A stretch of DNA of 39,894 nucleotides from Mesorhizobium norvegicum (GTDB taxonomy: Bacteria; Pseudomonadota; Alphaproteobacteria; Rhizobiales; Rhizobiaceae): contig NZ_SMYZ01000002.1 of NCBI RefSeq assembly GCF_004919685.1, positions 1-39,894 on the forward strand, written 5' to 3'. The notes beneath the pieces are model-generated. The model worked only from the letters and a program-made list of their open reading frames with translations, made no database searches and was not told the DNA's origin. The position numbers were made by a program, and so were the translations under genes. Positions 1-9,400 of the stretch are shown here, one piece after another. Each line of letters opens with the position of its first letter. Position 1 is the stretch's first letter.

Positions 1-1
1 C

Positions 2-934
2 ACCTTGGCGCGCGCCAAGGAAACGGAATTGCCCGCCGCCCTTGCCGCCACCGACGAGGCGCCCAAATGGTTTTCCGACCGGCTGAAGGCCACCTACGGT
101 GCTGAGAAGACCAGGCAGATCCTGGCGGCCCACCGCGTCGAGGCGCCGGTCGATTTCTCGGTCAAGGCCGATCCCGAGCTTTGGGCCGAAAAGCTCGGCG
201 GCATCGTCCTGCCGACCGGCACGGTCCGGGTGGAAAATCTCGTTGGGGCCGTCACCGAACTGTCCGGCTTTGCCGAGGGCGCCTGGTGGATCCAGGACGC
301 CGCGGCCAGTCTGCCTGCCCGCTTGTTCGGCGATGTCGGGGGCTTGCGCGTCGCCGATCTCTGCGCCGCCCCCGGCGGCAAGACCGCGCAGCTCATTCTC
401 GCCGGCGCCAAGGTCACCGCCGTCGACACCTCGAAGAACCGGCTCGTGCGGCTGACGCAGAACCTCGACCGTCTCGGCCTGTCGGCCGAGATCGTCCAGG
501 CCGACCTGCTCAAATACGAGCCGAAGGAATTGTTCGACGCCGTTCTCCTCGACGCGCCCTGCTCGTCGACCGGCACGGTACGGCGGCATCCCGACGTGCC
601 GTGGACCAAGACGGCGGCTGATGTCGAAAAACTCGCCGACCTGCAACGCAGGCTGCTCGCCCGCGCCGTCACGCTGGTGAAACCCGGCGGCAGGATCGTC
701 TTCTCCAACTGTTCGCTCGACCCGCTCGAGGGCGAGGACCTCTATCGCGCCTTTCTCGCCGGAGACAAGAACATCGCCGACGATCCGCTGCAGCCCGGCG
801 AGATTGCCGGCATCGACGCCTTCCTGACGCCGCAAGGCACGCTGCGCACCACACCCGCCGACCTCGACCTTGGTTCGCCCGGGATTTCCGGCCTCGATGG
901 CTTCTTCGCCGCTCGCATGCGGCGAGCCGGCTAA
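2..934 (+). CDS. rsmB: 16S rRNA m5C methyltransferase RsmB, 3' part
   Basis: Catalytic part of an RsmB/Sun-type enzyme, which methylates a cytosine (C967 in E. coli) of 16S rRNA using S-adenosylmethionine in the cytoplasm. The reading frame is open at the window edge, so the gene starts upstream; the TTG at position 5 is probably internal. About 310 residues are present. The missing N-terminus should hold the NusB-like RNA-binding domain, since full family members are about 430-450 residues. Visible motifs, numbered from position 5, are the SAM-binding loop DLCAAPGGKT near residue 118, the DAPCSSTG motif with its cysteine near 184, and the SNCS motif with the second family cysteine near 236. 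The heparinase-like gene and purH follow on the same strand, an order I recognise from rhizobia. Confidence 0.93.
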   Translation, partial: TLARAKETELPAALAATDEAPKWFSDRLKATYGAEKTRQILAAHRVEAPVDFSVKADPELWAEKLGGIVLPTGTVRVENLVGAVTELSGFAEGAWWIQDAAASLPARLFGDVGGLRVADLCAAPGGKTAQLILAGAKVTAVDTSKNRLVRLTQNLDRLGLSAEIVQADLLKYEPKELFDAVLLDAPCSSTGTVRRHPDVPWTKTAADVEKLADLQRRLLARAVTLVKPGGRIVFSNCSLDPLEGEDLYRAFLAGDKNIADDPLQPGEIAGIDAFLTPQGTLRTTPADLDLGSPGISGLDGFFAARMRRAG

Positions 935-1035
935 TGCATGTCGCCCAAAAGTGCGCAGCGGTTTTGGGACAACGACATGCATAAAACAGAAGACCAAAGC
1001 GCGTTGCATTCGACCGGTCGGGCGCGACGCGCTTT
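934..1035. repeat. RIME-like double palindrome
   Basis: Two palindromes follow the rsmB stop codon. The first, 934-982, has arms ATGCATGTCG/CGACATGCAT plus inner arms CCCAAAA/TTTTGGG. The second, 996-1035, has 9-bp arms AAAGCGCGT/ACGCGCTTT. Both resemble intergenic palindromes that are common in Rhizobiales. The first overlaps the last base of the rsmB stop, so it may also shape the 3' end of that transcript. There is no clear T-run to make it a standard terminator. The rest of the gap to the next start at 1183 shows nothing else I recognise. Confidence 0.7.
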
Positions 1036-1182
1036 GATTTAACTGTCCGGATTTACTGACTTTTTTAGGAAGGGTCGGGGGCTAAACCGGGCGATCCGGC
1101 GCCGTCCCATGGAATTCGCCTTCGCACGAGTCATGCAATCATGTAAACTCGGCGCCGGGGTAGTGGACGATCAGGAGGGGTT

Positions 1183-2907
1183 TTGGCACTGGCTGCCAGC
1201 AGCACGACGCGTCTGTGGACGCTTGTCGCGAAGGAGTTCTGGCGCAAAACGCGCCGGCGCCTGCGTGCCGGGCCGGTCTATCGCTGGCGCTATTCCGGCC
1301 GCACGCCCGAACGTGTGCTCATAGCACCGCCTGACCTGCGCCTCGCCGACCCGCAGATTGCGCTCGAGATTTATTACGGCCGCTATCCCCTGTCGGGGCA
1401 TCTGGTCGAGACCGGCGGCAAGTCGCCTTTCCAGATCAACGTACCCAATCACGGTTGGCAGAAGACGCTGCACGGCTTTCGCTGGCTGCGCCATATGCGC
1501 GCCGCCGGCACCGAGCTTGCCGCCGCCAATGCCCGCGCCCTGGTATCCGACTGGATCGCCATGCATGGCAGCCATATTTCCGGCGTCGCCTGGGAGCCCG
1601 GCACGACGGCCAAGCGCATCATCGCCTGGCTGCAGCACTCCTCCGTCGTGCTGCAGGGCGCCGAGTTCCCCTTCTACCGCGCCTTCCTGAAGTCGGTTGC
1701 CGTTCAGATCCGCTACCTCAGGTCGATGGCCCGCGAAATGCCCGACGGCAAGGACAGGCTGCGTGCTCGCATCGCGCTCGCCTTCGCCGCTTTGTCCCTG
1801 CCGGCGCCGGCATCGGCGCTGCGCGGCGCGACCCGCAACCTCGCCGAAGAACTCGACCGCCAGATCCTCGCCGACGGCGGGCACATTTCGCGCAATCCGA
1901 TGGTCGTCCTGGAAATCCTCGCCGACCTTCTGCCCCTGCGCCAGACCTATGCCAACCAGGCCGAAACGCCGCCTCAGGCGCTGATCGGCGCCATCGACCG
2001 CATGCTGCCGGCACTGCGCTTCTTCCGCCATCAGGACGGCAGCCTCGCCCGCTTCAACGGCATGGGCGCCACCATCCACGACCGCATCGCCACCATCCTG
2101 CGCCATGACGATACCGCCGGCGCGCCACTGCTGCATGCGCCGCATTCCGGCTATGAGCGCCTGTCGATGGGCGGCACCACGGTCATCGCCGACACCGGCC
2201 TGCCGCCGCCGGTCGACGTGTCCAACGCAGCTCATGCCAGCTGCCTCGCCTTCGAACTGTCGTCCGGCCGCCAGCACTACATCGTCAATGCCGGCATCGA
2301 CACCTATGGCGCGGCTGAATTCCGGCCGCTGGCGCGCGCCACCGCCGCGCACTCGACCGCCACCATCAACGACACCTCATCGGCACGCTTCAGCCATTCG
2401 CTGCGCGTCAACGACCTGCTCGGTTCGCCGCTGATCGGCGGCCCGCAGCACGTGCAGTGCAAACGCACCGACCAGAAGGGTGTTCAGGGCTTCATCGCCC
2501 GCCATGACGGCTATGTCCCGCGCTTCGGCTTCCTGCATGAACGCGAGCTGAAACTGTCGGCGAACGGCAATGTGCTGGCTGGCAGGGACCGTTTCCAGCG
2601 GCCCGGCAATGCGGCGATCCGCAACAACGGCCGCGACTTCGTCACCGTGCGCTTCCACGTCCACCCCGACATCAACCTTTTACAGGACGAGCACGATCGC
2701 CTGGTGCTGGCCGCCGATCAGGCCGACACCTGGGTGTTCACAGCAGCCGAAGTGGTGCCGGAGGTCGAGGAATCGATCTATTTCGCCGGTCTTGGCGGCC
2801 CGCGCCGCAGCCGCCAGATCGTGCTTGCCTTCAAGGCCTCGGAAGTCGCCGAAGTCCATTGGCAGCTGACGCGCACCAGCATCGCCGGTTACCCGGAAAA
2901 CAACTGA
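1183..2907 (+). CDS. Heparinase II/III-like protein
   Basis: A 574-residue protein of the heparinase II/III-like family, whose characterised members are polysaccharide lyases acting on uronic-acid-containing glycans. The N-terminal part (about residues 60-300) looks like the alpha-helical toroid, with GRYPLSGHL and WQKTLHGFRWLRH near its start. The C-terminal part (about 315-560) looks like the beta-sandwich with the HSGYERLSMG and AAHSTATINDT stretches. The start is a TTG placed 4 nt after a strong AGGAGG at 1173-1178; no better ATG exists nearby. I see no signal peptide, so a cytoplasmic or unusual location is possible. It sits between rsmB and purH. The substrate is unknown, and the family call is more secure than any activity. 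Confidence 0.85.
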   Translation: MALAASSTTRLWTLVAKEFWRKTRRRLRAGPVYRWRYSGRTPERVLIAPPDLRLADPQIALEIYYGRYPLSGHLVETGGKSPFQINVPNHGWQKTLHGFRWLRHMRAAGTELAAANARALVSDWIAMHGSHISGVAWEPGTTAKRIIAWLQHSSVVLQGAEFPFYRAFLKSVAVQIRYLRSMAREMPDGKDRLRARIALAFAALSLPAPASALRGATRNLAEELDRQILADGGHISRNPMVVLEILADLLPLRQTYANQAETPPQALIGAIDRMLPALRFFRHQDGSLARFNGMGATIHDRIATILRHDDTAGAPLLHAPHSGYERLSMGGTTVIADTGLPPPVDVSNAAHASCLAFELSSGRQHYIVNAGIDTYGAAEFRPLARATAAHSTATINDTSSARFSHSLRVNDLLGSPLIGGPQHVQCKRTDQKGVQGFIARHDGYVPRFGFLHERELKLSANGNVLAGRDRFQRPGNAAIRNNGRDFVTVRFHVHPDINLLQDEHDRLVLAADQADTWVFTAAEVVPEVEESIYFAGLGGPRRSRQIVLAFKASEVAEVHWQLTRTSIAGYPENN

Positions 2908-2970
2908 GCTTACCTGACCGCCGGTTTGATTTCGGGGCGGCATGTGCTACGGGCGCGGGCATCCATCACA

Positions 2971-3072
2971 CCAGAGCGGAATGCGTTCAAGTTGAAACGC
3001 GAATTCCTCTCTGGCTTTTTGTTTTGTCGCATGATGTTTATCCGAAAAGTCCGTAACTTTTCGGCATCATGC
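2971..3072. repeat. RIME-like composite palindrome before purH
   Basis: Nested inverted repeats. CCAGAG/CTCTGG (2971-2976 and 3009-3014) encloses an inner GCGTT/AACGC hairpin (2983-3000). A second palindrome follows at 3029-3072, with arms GCATGATG/CATCATGC and inner CCGAAAAGT/ACTTTTCGG. It ends 24 nt before the purH start, so it would fold in the purH leader if transcription begins upstream. It resembles a common Rhizobiales intergenic mosaic repeat. The open frame running through it is not evidence of coding. Confidence 0.7.
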
Positions 3073-3096
3073 TTAGCCGTGAAAGGCCGCCAGCCT

Positions 3097-4713
3097 ATGG
3101 CCGTCGCCGCCAAGAACATTCCCGCACCTGACCTCGTCCCCGTGCGTCGCGCCCTGCTCTCCGTTTTCGACAAGACCGGCCTCATCGATTTCGCCACGGC
3201 GCTGGCAGCAGCCGGTGTCGAACTGGTCTCGACCGGCGGCACGGCAAAGGCGATCGCTGACGCGGGCCTGGCGGTGCGCGACGTCTCCGAGCTCACCGGT
3301 TTTCCCGAGATCATGGATGGCCGCGTCAAGACCTTGCATCCCAGCGTGCATGGCGCGCTGCTTGGCGTGCGCGACGACCCGGAGCATTCCGCGGCAATGC
3401 GCAAACACGGCATCGAGCCGATCGATCTCGTCGTCTCCAATCTCTATCCGTTCGAGGAGGTCCGCCGCTCCGGCGCCGACTACGCCTCGATCGTCGAGAA
3501 CATCGACATTGGCGGGCCGGCGATGATCCGCGCCTCGGCCAAGAACCACGCCTATGTCGCCATCGTCACCGATCCCGGCGACTACGCCTCCGTGCTGAAT
3601 GCGCTGGAGATGAACATCGGCTCGCTGTCTCTGGATTTCCGCAAGAAGCTGGCGGCCAAGGCCTTTGCCCGCACCGCCACCTATGACGCGGCGATCTCCG
3701 GCTGGTTCGCCGAGGCGCTCGAGATCGAGCATCCGACATGGCGCGCCTTTGGCGGCAGGCTGGTCGAGGTGATGCGCTACGGCGAGAACCCGCATCAGAG
3801 CGCCGGCTTCTACGTCAATGGCGACAAGCGGCCGGGCGTCGCCACGGCGCGCCAGCTGCAGGGCAAGCAGCTCTCCTACAACAACATCAACGACACCGAC
3901 GCCGCCTTCGAACTGGTCGGCGAATTCGATCCGGCGCGCTCCGCCGCCGTCGCCATCATCAAGCACGCCAATCCGTGCGGTGTCGCCGAAGGCACCTCGC
4001 TGAAGGCGGCCTACGCCAAGGCGCTTGCCTGCGACCCGGTTTCGGCCTTTGGCGGCATCGTCGCTGTGAATCGCGTCCTCGACGCCGAAGCCGCGGAAGA
4101 AATCGTCAAGACCTTCACCGAGGTGATCATCGCACCCGGCGCGACCGGCGAGGCAGCGGCAATCGTCGCGGCGAAGAAGAACCTGCGCCTGCTGGTCACC
4201 GGCGGCCTGCCGGATCCGCGCACGCCTGGCACGACGGTCAAATCCGTCGCCGGAGGCCTGCTCATCCAGGGCCGGGACAATGCCGTGGTCGACGACCTCA
4301 AGCTGAAGGTGGTGACCAAGCGCGCACCGACACCGGCCGAAATGGCCGACCTGAAATTCGCTTTCCGCATCGCCAAGCACGTCAAGTCGAACGCCATCGT
4401 CTACGTCAGGGACGGCGCTACCGTCGGTATCGGCGCCGGCCAGATGAGCCGGGTCGATTCCTCACGCATCGCCGCCCGCAAGGCGCTCGACGCGGCCGAG
4501 GCCGCCGGCCTTGCCGAACCGCTGACCAAGAGCTCGGTCGTCGCCTCCGACGCCTTCTTCCCCTTCGCCGACGGACTGCTGGCCGCGATCGGAGCCGGCG
4601 CCACCGCCGTCATCCAGCCGGGCGGCTCGATGAACGACAAGGACGTCATCGCCGCCGCCGACGAGCACGGCATCGCCATGGTGTTCACGGGCGTGAGGCA
4701 TTTCCGGCATTAG
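3097..4713 (+). CDS. purH: Bifunctional AICAR transformylase / IMP cyclohydrolase
   Basis: PurH catalyses the last two steps of de novo IMP synthesis: formylation of AICAR from 10-formyl-THF, then ring closure to IMP. The 538-residue product has the expected family length. Residues 1 to about 150 form the MGS-like cyclohydrolase domain ([18 protein letters not shown]). The rest is the transformylase domain with YGENPHQSA near 228, KHANPCG near 289 (the Lys-His pair of the active site) and KSNAIVYV near 430, followed by the [10 protein letters not shown] stretch. The ATG at 3097 follows GAAAGG at 3081-3086. The frame extends further upstream to 2926, but that part lies in a palindromic repeat and does not look like PurH, so I reject it. 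Confidence 0.97.
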   Translation: MAVAAKNIPAPDLVPVRRALLSVFDKTGLIDFATALAAAGVELVSTGGTAKAIADAGLAVRDVSELTGFPEIMDGRVKTLHPSVHGALLGVRDDPEHSAAMRKHGIEPIDLVVSNLYPFEEVRRSGADYASIVENIDIGGPAMIRASAKNHAYVAIVTDPGDYASVLNALEMNIGSLSLDFRKKLAAKAFARTATYDAAISGWFAEALEIEHPTWRAFGGRLVEVMRYGENPHQSAGFYVNGDKRPGVATARQLQGKQLSYNNINDTDAAFELVGEFDPARSAAVAIIKHANPCGVAEGTSLKAAYAKALACDPVSAFGGIVAVNRVLDAEAAEEIVKTFTEVIIAPGATGEAAAIVAAKKNLRLLVTGGLPDPRTPGTTVKSVAGGLLIQGRDNAVVDDLKLKVVTKRAPTPAEMADLKFAFRIAKHVKSNAIVYVRDGATVGIGAGQMSRVDSSRIAARKALDAAEAAGLAEPLTKSSVVASDAFFPFADGLLAAIGAGATAVIQPGGSMNDKDVIAAADEHGIAMVFTGVRHFRH

Positions 4714-4720
4714 CGTTCTG

Positions 4721-4953
4721 CCTTCTCCCCTTGTGGGGTGAGAAGCGGTTCGCGCAGCGAACGAAAAGCCAATTGCTTGGCTTTTCGAGCTTCGAACGCC
4801 CTGAGCCTGCGAAGGGCCGGGCGTGGTTAGTCGATCCACCCTGCCGGGTCCCCGCTGCCTCGCAGCGTCCCGGCGTTCGCCGGCCTTTCATCGTGCCACT
4901 GGCACGATGAATTCGCTTCGCGAACCGGCTGCTCACCCCACAAGGGGAGAAGG
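4721..4953. repeat. Inverted pair of two-hairpin repeats (type B)
   Basis: Perfect 22-bp inverted ends at 4721-4742 and 4932-4953 fill the gap between the convergent purH and UMF1 transporter genes. Each end can itself fold (CTCCCC-TTGT-GGGG). Just inside each end lies a small hairpin closed by a GNA triloop: GTTCGC-GCA-GCGAAC on the left and, on the minus strand at the right, TTCGC-GAA-GCGAA. The pair could also act as a two-way terminator structure. No gene is visible within it. Confidence 0.75.
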
Positions 4954-4961
4954 AAGAGCAG

Positions 4962-6338
4962 CTATTCGCTTGGCCGATCCGCCGGATAGGGCGTCTTGAT
5001 CAGGATCGCCATGCCGATGCCGAGGAACAGCACGATCACCGCCATGCCGAGCCGCGCCGAGCCGCTGGCCAGGGTGACGGACGCGACCATGAACGGCGCC
5101 AGGAAACTGGTCGCCCGCCCGGCCAGCGCATAAATGCCGAAATAGCGGCCGGATTCGGCGGCGGTGACGCTGCGCGCCATGTAGGATCGCGACGACGCCT
5201 GCACCGGCCCGAAAGCCACGCCGATCAACAGGCCGAAGAAGATGTAGGCCTTTTCCGCCGCCGTGCCGAACAGGCCGCCGCTGTCCGGTCCAGGCATCAT
5301 CCAGAGGCCGAACAAAGTGTAGCCCGGTCCGGTCGAGACGATGCCGATCGTGGCGATGCTGAGCAGGACCAGCGAAATCATCACGATGGCTTTTGAGCCC
5401 AGCGCCGTGTCGAGACGGGCTGCAACCAGGCAGCCGAAGATGGCGACGACGTTGAGAATAATGCCGAAAATACCGATCTCGGTGATCGACCAATGGAACA
5501 TTGCAGCCGCAAAGGTGCCGCCCAGCGCCAGCAGCGCATTGACGCCGTCCTGATAGATCATGCGGGCGACAAGGAAGCGGAAGATGCCGCTGCGCTTGCG
5601 CACCTCACCCAGTGTTACCTTCAGCTCCGCCAACCCCTCTCGCACCGCCGGACCGATCGGCAGGCCCTTGATGGCATCGGGGGTGAAGAAGAACATCGGC
5701 AGGATGAACAGGAAGTACCAGCCGGCAGACAAGGGTCCGGTGGCGCGTGCGTCCTCGCCGAGCTTCGGGTCCAGCGAGAAGAGAGGGTCGATACCGATGA
5801 TCGTCTTGCCGGTCTCCGGCGAACCGGCCATGCAGGCGACGACGAAGATCAGCGCAATCATGCCGCCGAGATAACCAAGACCCCAGGCCATGTTGGAAAT
5901 CCGGCCGATCTCGCTCTTCGGCACCAGGCGCGGCATCATCGAATCGTTGAACACGGTCGAAAACTCGGCCGCGACCGACGCCAACGAGAAGAACAGCACG
6001 ACCAGGAAAAGGTTCGAACCGGGGGCGGCGAACCAAAGCAGGCAAAGGCTGGTGATCTTGACCGCGGCGAAGAACGCGATCCACGGCTTGCGCGGCCCGG
6101 TCTGGTCGGCGATCGAGCCGAGGATCGGCGACAGCACGGCGATGACAAGGCCCGCCGCGGCGATGCCGTAACCCCAGGCCGCTTGGCCGGTTTCCGGATT
6201 GCTCGCCATGCGCGAGACGAAGTAGGGCCCGAAGATAAAGGTGGTGACGACCGTGAAGAACGGCTGCGCCGCCCAGTCGAACAGCATCCATCCCCAGATG
6301 CCGCGTCCAGACGCACGCTGCACTGCTACCTCGGTCAT
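4962..6338 (-). CDS. MFS transporter, UMF1 (Atg22-like) family
   Basis: A 458-residue polytopic inner-membrane protein. The early motif DWAAQPFFTVVTTFIFGPYF is typical of the UMF1/Atg22-like branch of the major facilitator superfamily. About 12 hydrophobic segments can be traced, with ADQTGPRKPW in the first cytoplasmic loop as the MFS loop motif. The C-terminal half has the conserved GPVQASSRSYMARSV stretch. I chose the ATG at 6338 because GGAGGGG lies just before it; the longer frame to 6416 adds a non-hydrophobic tail without a better ribosome site. Family members in bacteria have no firmly known substrate. It lies downstream of the glutamate dehydrogenase on the same strand, 151 nt away, but a hairpin in the gap argues for separate transcripts. 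Confidence 0.88.
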   Translation of the reverse strand: MTEVAVQRASGRGIWGWMLFDWAAQPFFTVVTTFIFGPYFVSRMASNPETGQAAWGYGIAAAGLVIAVLSPILGSIADQTGPRKPWIAFFAAVKITSLCLLWFAAPGSNLFLVVLFFSLASVAAEFSTVFNDSMMPRLVPKSEIGRISNMAWGLGYLGGMIALIFVVACMAGSPETGKTIIGIDPLFSLDPKLGEDARATGPLSAGWYFLFILPMFFFTPDAIKGLPIGPAVREGLAELKVTLGEVRKRSGIFRFLVARMIYQDGVNALLALGGTFAAAMFHWSITEIGIFGIILNVVAIFGCLVAARLDTALGSKAIVMISLVLLSIATIGIVSTGPGYTLFGLWMMPGPDSGGLFGTAAEKAYIFFGLLIGVAFGPVQASSRSYMARSVTAAESGRYFGIYALAGRATSFLAPFMVASVTLASGSARLGMAVIVLFLGIGMAILIKTPYPADRPSE

Positions 6339-6440
6339 GTCCCCTCCGATCGCCTTCATGTCGCTGGCGGTTCGCGCCATGTCTGCATGTTTTCCGATGG
6401 TCACGCAAACGAACAAGCGTCGCGCCGCCGGCTATGGCTT

Positions 6441-6475
6441 GGTTCCTCGCCCCCACGGGAGTGGCGAGAGGAACC
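6441..6475 (-). terminator. Hairpin downstream of glutamate dehydrogenase
   Basis: Arms GGTTCCTCGCC (6441-6451) and GGCGAGAGGAACC (6463-6475) pair with a 2-nt bulge, 15 nt beyond the dehydrogenase stop. No T-run follows on the minus strand, so it may be an RNA-stabilising hairpin or repeat rather than an intrinsic terminator. Confidence 0.45.
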
Positions 6476-6489
6476 CAGGCCTTCGAGGC

Positions 6490-9400
6490 TCACATCCCCG
6501 TCAGATCGCTCATCAGCCCGGACGCGACCGACAGCCGCGACACGGTGATGTCGCCGCCCTCGGTCAGCGCCTGCAGCCGCTCGCGGATGCGCGCCACCCG
6601 CTCCCCACCGGCTTCCAGCCAGGCCGCCACCGGATCGGCCGCCTTGGCGTGGCCGGTGAGTGCCGCCACCGCGATGCCGCGTCGTGCCGCGCCGATCGTG
6701 TCGGTGGCGCGCGACAGCGCCAGCTGGTCGTAATAGTCCGAGGGCGTGATCGAGCGTGCCGCGTCCTCGACGCGCGGGATGCGGAAGGCATCGCTGACCG
6801 CGAAGAACGCCTTGGCCGCGGCGACGATGTCGGCGCCGGCGGTGCGCGCCGTCAGCGCGATGTCGGGGATGAGTTCCGCCACCTCGCTCAGCGCCAGCTG
6901 CTCGGCCAGCCTTTCAGGCGCGCCGGCCTTGAACAGCCCGTGCCGCTTCTCCTCGATCCGCTCGCGCGAGAAGGCCGGCAGCAGCGAAACGAGCTTGGGC
7001 TCCAGCGCCTTGCGGGCTTCCTGCAGCTCAGTGATGCGCTGGCCAAGCGGTGCCGTGCCGGCATCGTTCTTCAGATACCAGCCGCTGGTCACATAGATCA
7101 GCCGGCTGACCATCTGATAGAGATCGAGCTGCACCTGGCCGTCGATCTGGTTGTCGAGCGCGTCGATCTCGCGATAGAGCGCCGGCAAGGCAAAACCGTC
7201 GCGCACCACGGCAAAGGTGCGCACCACGTCGGCGGCGGTGCGCCCCGTGGCTTCCTGCAGCCGATTGACGAAGGACGGGCCGCCGCGATTGACCAGATCG
7301 TTGGCGACGACCCGCGTGATGATCTCGCGGCGCAGCCTGTGGCCATGGATCTCGGCGGCGTATTTCTTCGCCATCCGGTCGGGAAAATAGCCCATCAGGT
7401 CGCGGTCGAAATGCGCGTCGTCCGGCACGTCGCTGGCGACGATGTCGGAGAACAGCACGATCTTGGCATAAGCGAGCAACACGCCGAGTTCGGCTCTGGT
7501 CAGCGGTTCGCCGCGCGCCTCGCGCTCGGCAAGTGCTGCCGGCGACGGCAGCGTCTCGACGGCGCGGTCGAGCAGGCCGCGTGCCTCCAGCGCCGTCATG
7601 AAACGGCTTTGATGCGCGATGTCGGCGAGGCCGCGCTTGCGGGCGATCGAAAGCGCCAGCGTCTGCTGGTAGTTGTTGGACAGCACCAGCGAGCCGACCT
7701 CCTCGGTCATCTCGGCCAGCAGCTTGTTGCGTGCCGGGCGCGTCAACGATCCCTTGCGCATGGCGGAGGCCAGCGCGATCTTGATGTTGACCTCGACGTC
7801 GGAGCAGTTGACGCCGCCCGAATTGTCGATGGCGTCGGAATTGCAGCGGCCGCCATTCATGCCGAACTCGATGCGCGCCCGCTGCGTCACGCCGAGATTG
7901 GCGCCCTCGCCGATCACCTTGGCGCGCACGTCGAGCGCGGTGATGCGGATGGCATCGTTGGCGCGGTCGCCGACCTCGGCATTGGTTTCGGTGGATGCCC
8001 TCAAATACGTTCCGATGCCGCCGAACCACAACAGGTCGACCGGCGCCTTGAGGATGGCGGTCATGATCTCGACCGGCGTGGCGGTGGTCTTGGCCAGGCC
8101 GATCGCCGCCGCGGCGGCCGCCGGCAAGGTGATCGACTTCTGGTTGCGCGAGACGATGATGCCGCCTTCCGACAGTTTCGTCTTGTCGTAGTCCTGCCAG
8201 CTCGAGCGCGGCAGCGCGAACATGCGCTCGCGCTCGGCCATCGAGGCCGCCATGTCGGGATCGGGATCGATGAAGATATCGCGATGATCGAAGGCGGCGA
8301 TCAGCCTGGTCTTCGGCGACAACAGCATGCCGTTGCCGAACACGTCGCCCGACATGTCGCCGACACCGACGACGGTGAAGGGCGAGGTCTGGATGTCGCG
8401 GTTGATCTCGCGGAAATGCCGCTTGACCGCTTCCCAGGCGCCCTTGGCGGTGATGCCCATCTTCTTGTGGTCGTAACCGGCCGAACCGCCGCTGGCAAAG
8501 GCGTCGTCGAGCCAGAAGCCGTGCTTCTCTGAGATCGCGTTGGCGGTGTCGGAGAAGGTCGCCGTGCCCTTGTCGGCGGCAACGACGAAATACGGATCGT
8601 CCGGGTCGCGGCGCACGACACCGGCCGGCGGGATGACACCGTCGACGCCGATATTGTCGGTGATCGACAGCAGGCTGGAGACGAAGTTCTTGTAGGCCGA
8701 CGTGCCGGCCTCGAAGATCGCATCGCGGCTACCGCCCGCCGGCAGGCGCTTGGGGAAGAAGCCGCCCTTGGCGCCGACCGGCACGATGACGGCATTCTTG
8801 ACCTGCTGCGCCTTGACCAGGCCGAGCACCTCGGTGCGGTAGTCCTGAGCGCGGTCCGACCAGCGCAGGCCGCCGCGCGCCACCGGGCCGAAGCGCAGAT
8901 GCAGGCCTTCGACCTCGGAACCGTAGACGAAGATTTCCCGCCACGGCCGCGGCGCCGGCAATCCCTCGACCGCGTGCGAATCGAGCTTGATCGCCAGCGA
9001 CTGGCCTTTCACCTTCGTATCGGCAACGAAATGATTGGTGCGCAGCGAGGCTTCGATCAGATTGAGATAGCGCCGGATGATGGTGTCGTCGTCGATGTTG
9101 GGAACGTCTTCCAGCGCATCCTTGATCTTGGCCTTGAGATGTTTTGCCGCGACCACGCCTTCCGTCTCGGCTGTCGGGCCAAGCCGGGCGATGAACAGCG
9201 CATGCAGGCCGCGCGCAATGTCGGGATAGCGGTTGAGCACGGCGGCGATGAAGTCCTGGCTCTGCGGAATGCCGACCTGCTGCAGATAGCGGCCATAGGC
9301 GCGCAGGATGGTGATCTCGCCCGACCACAGGCCGGCGGTCTGGGCAAGGCCGTTATAGCCGTCATTGTCGACGTCGCCGCGCCAGACGGAGAGGAATGCG

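Noticed and set aside
2926..3096. Upstream extension of purH
   Set aside because: The added 57 codons are read from a palindromic repeat; the PurH-like sequence and ribosome site begin at 3097.
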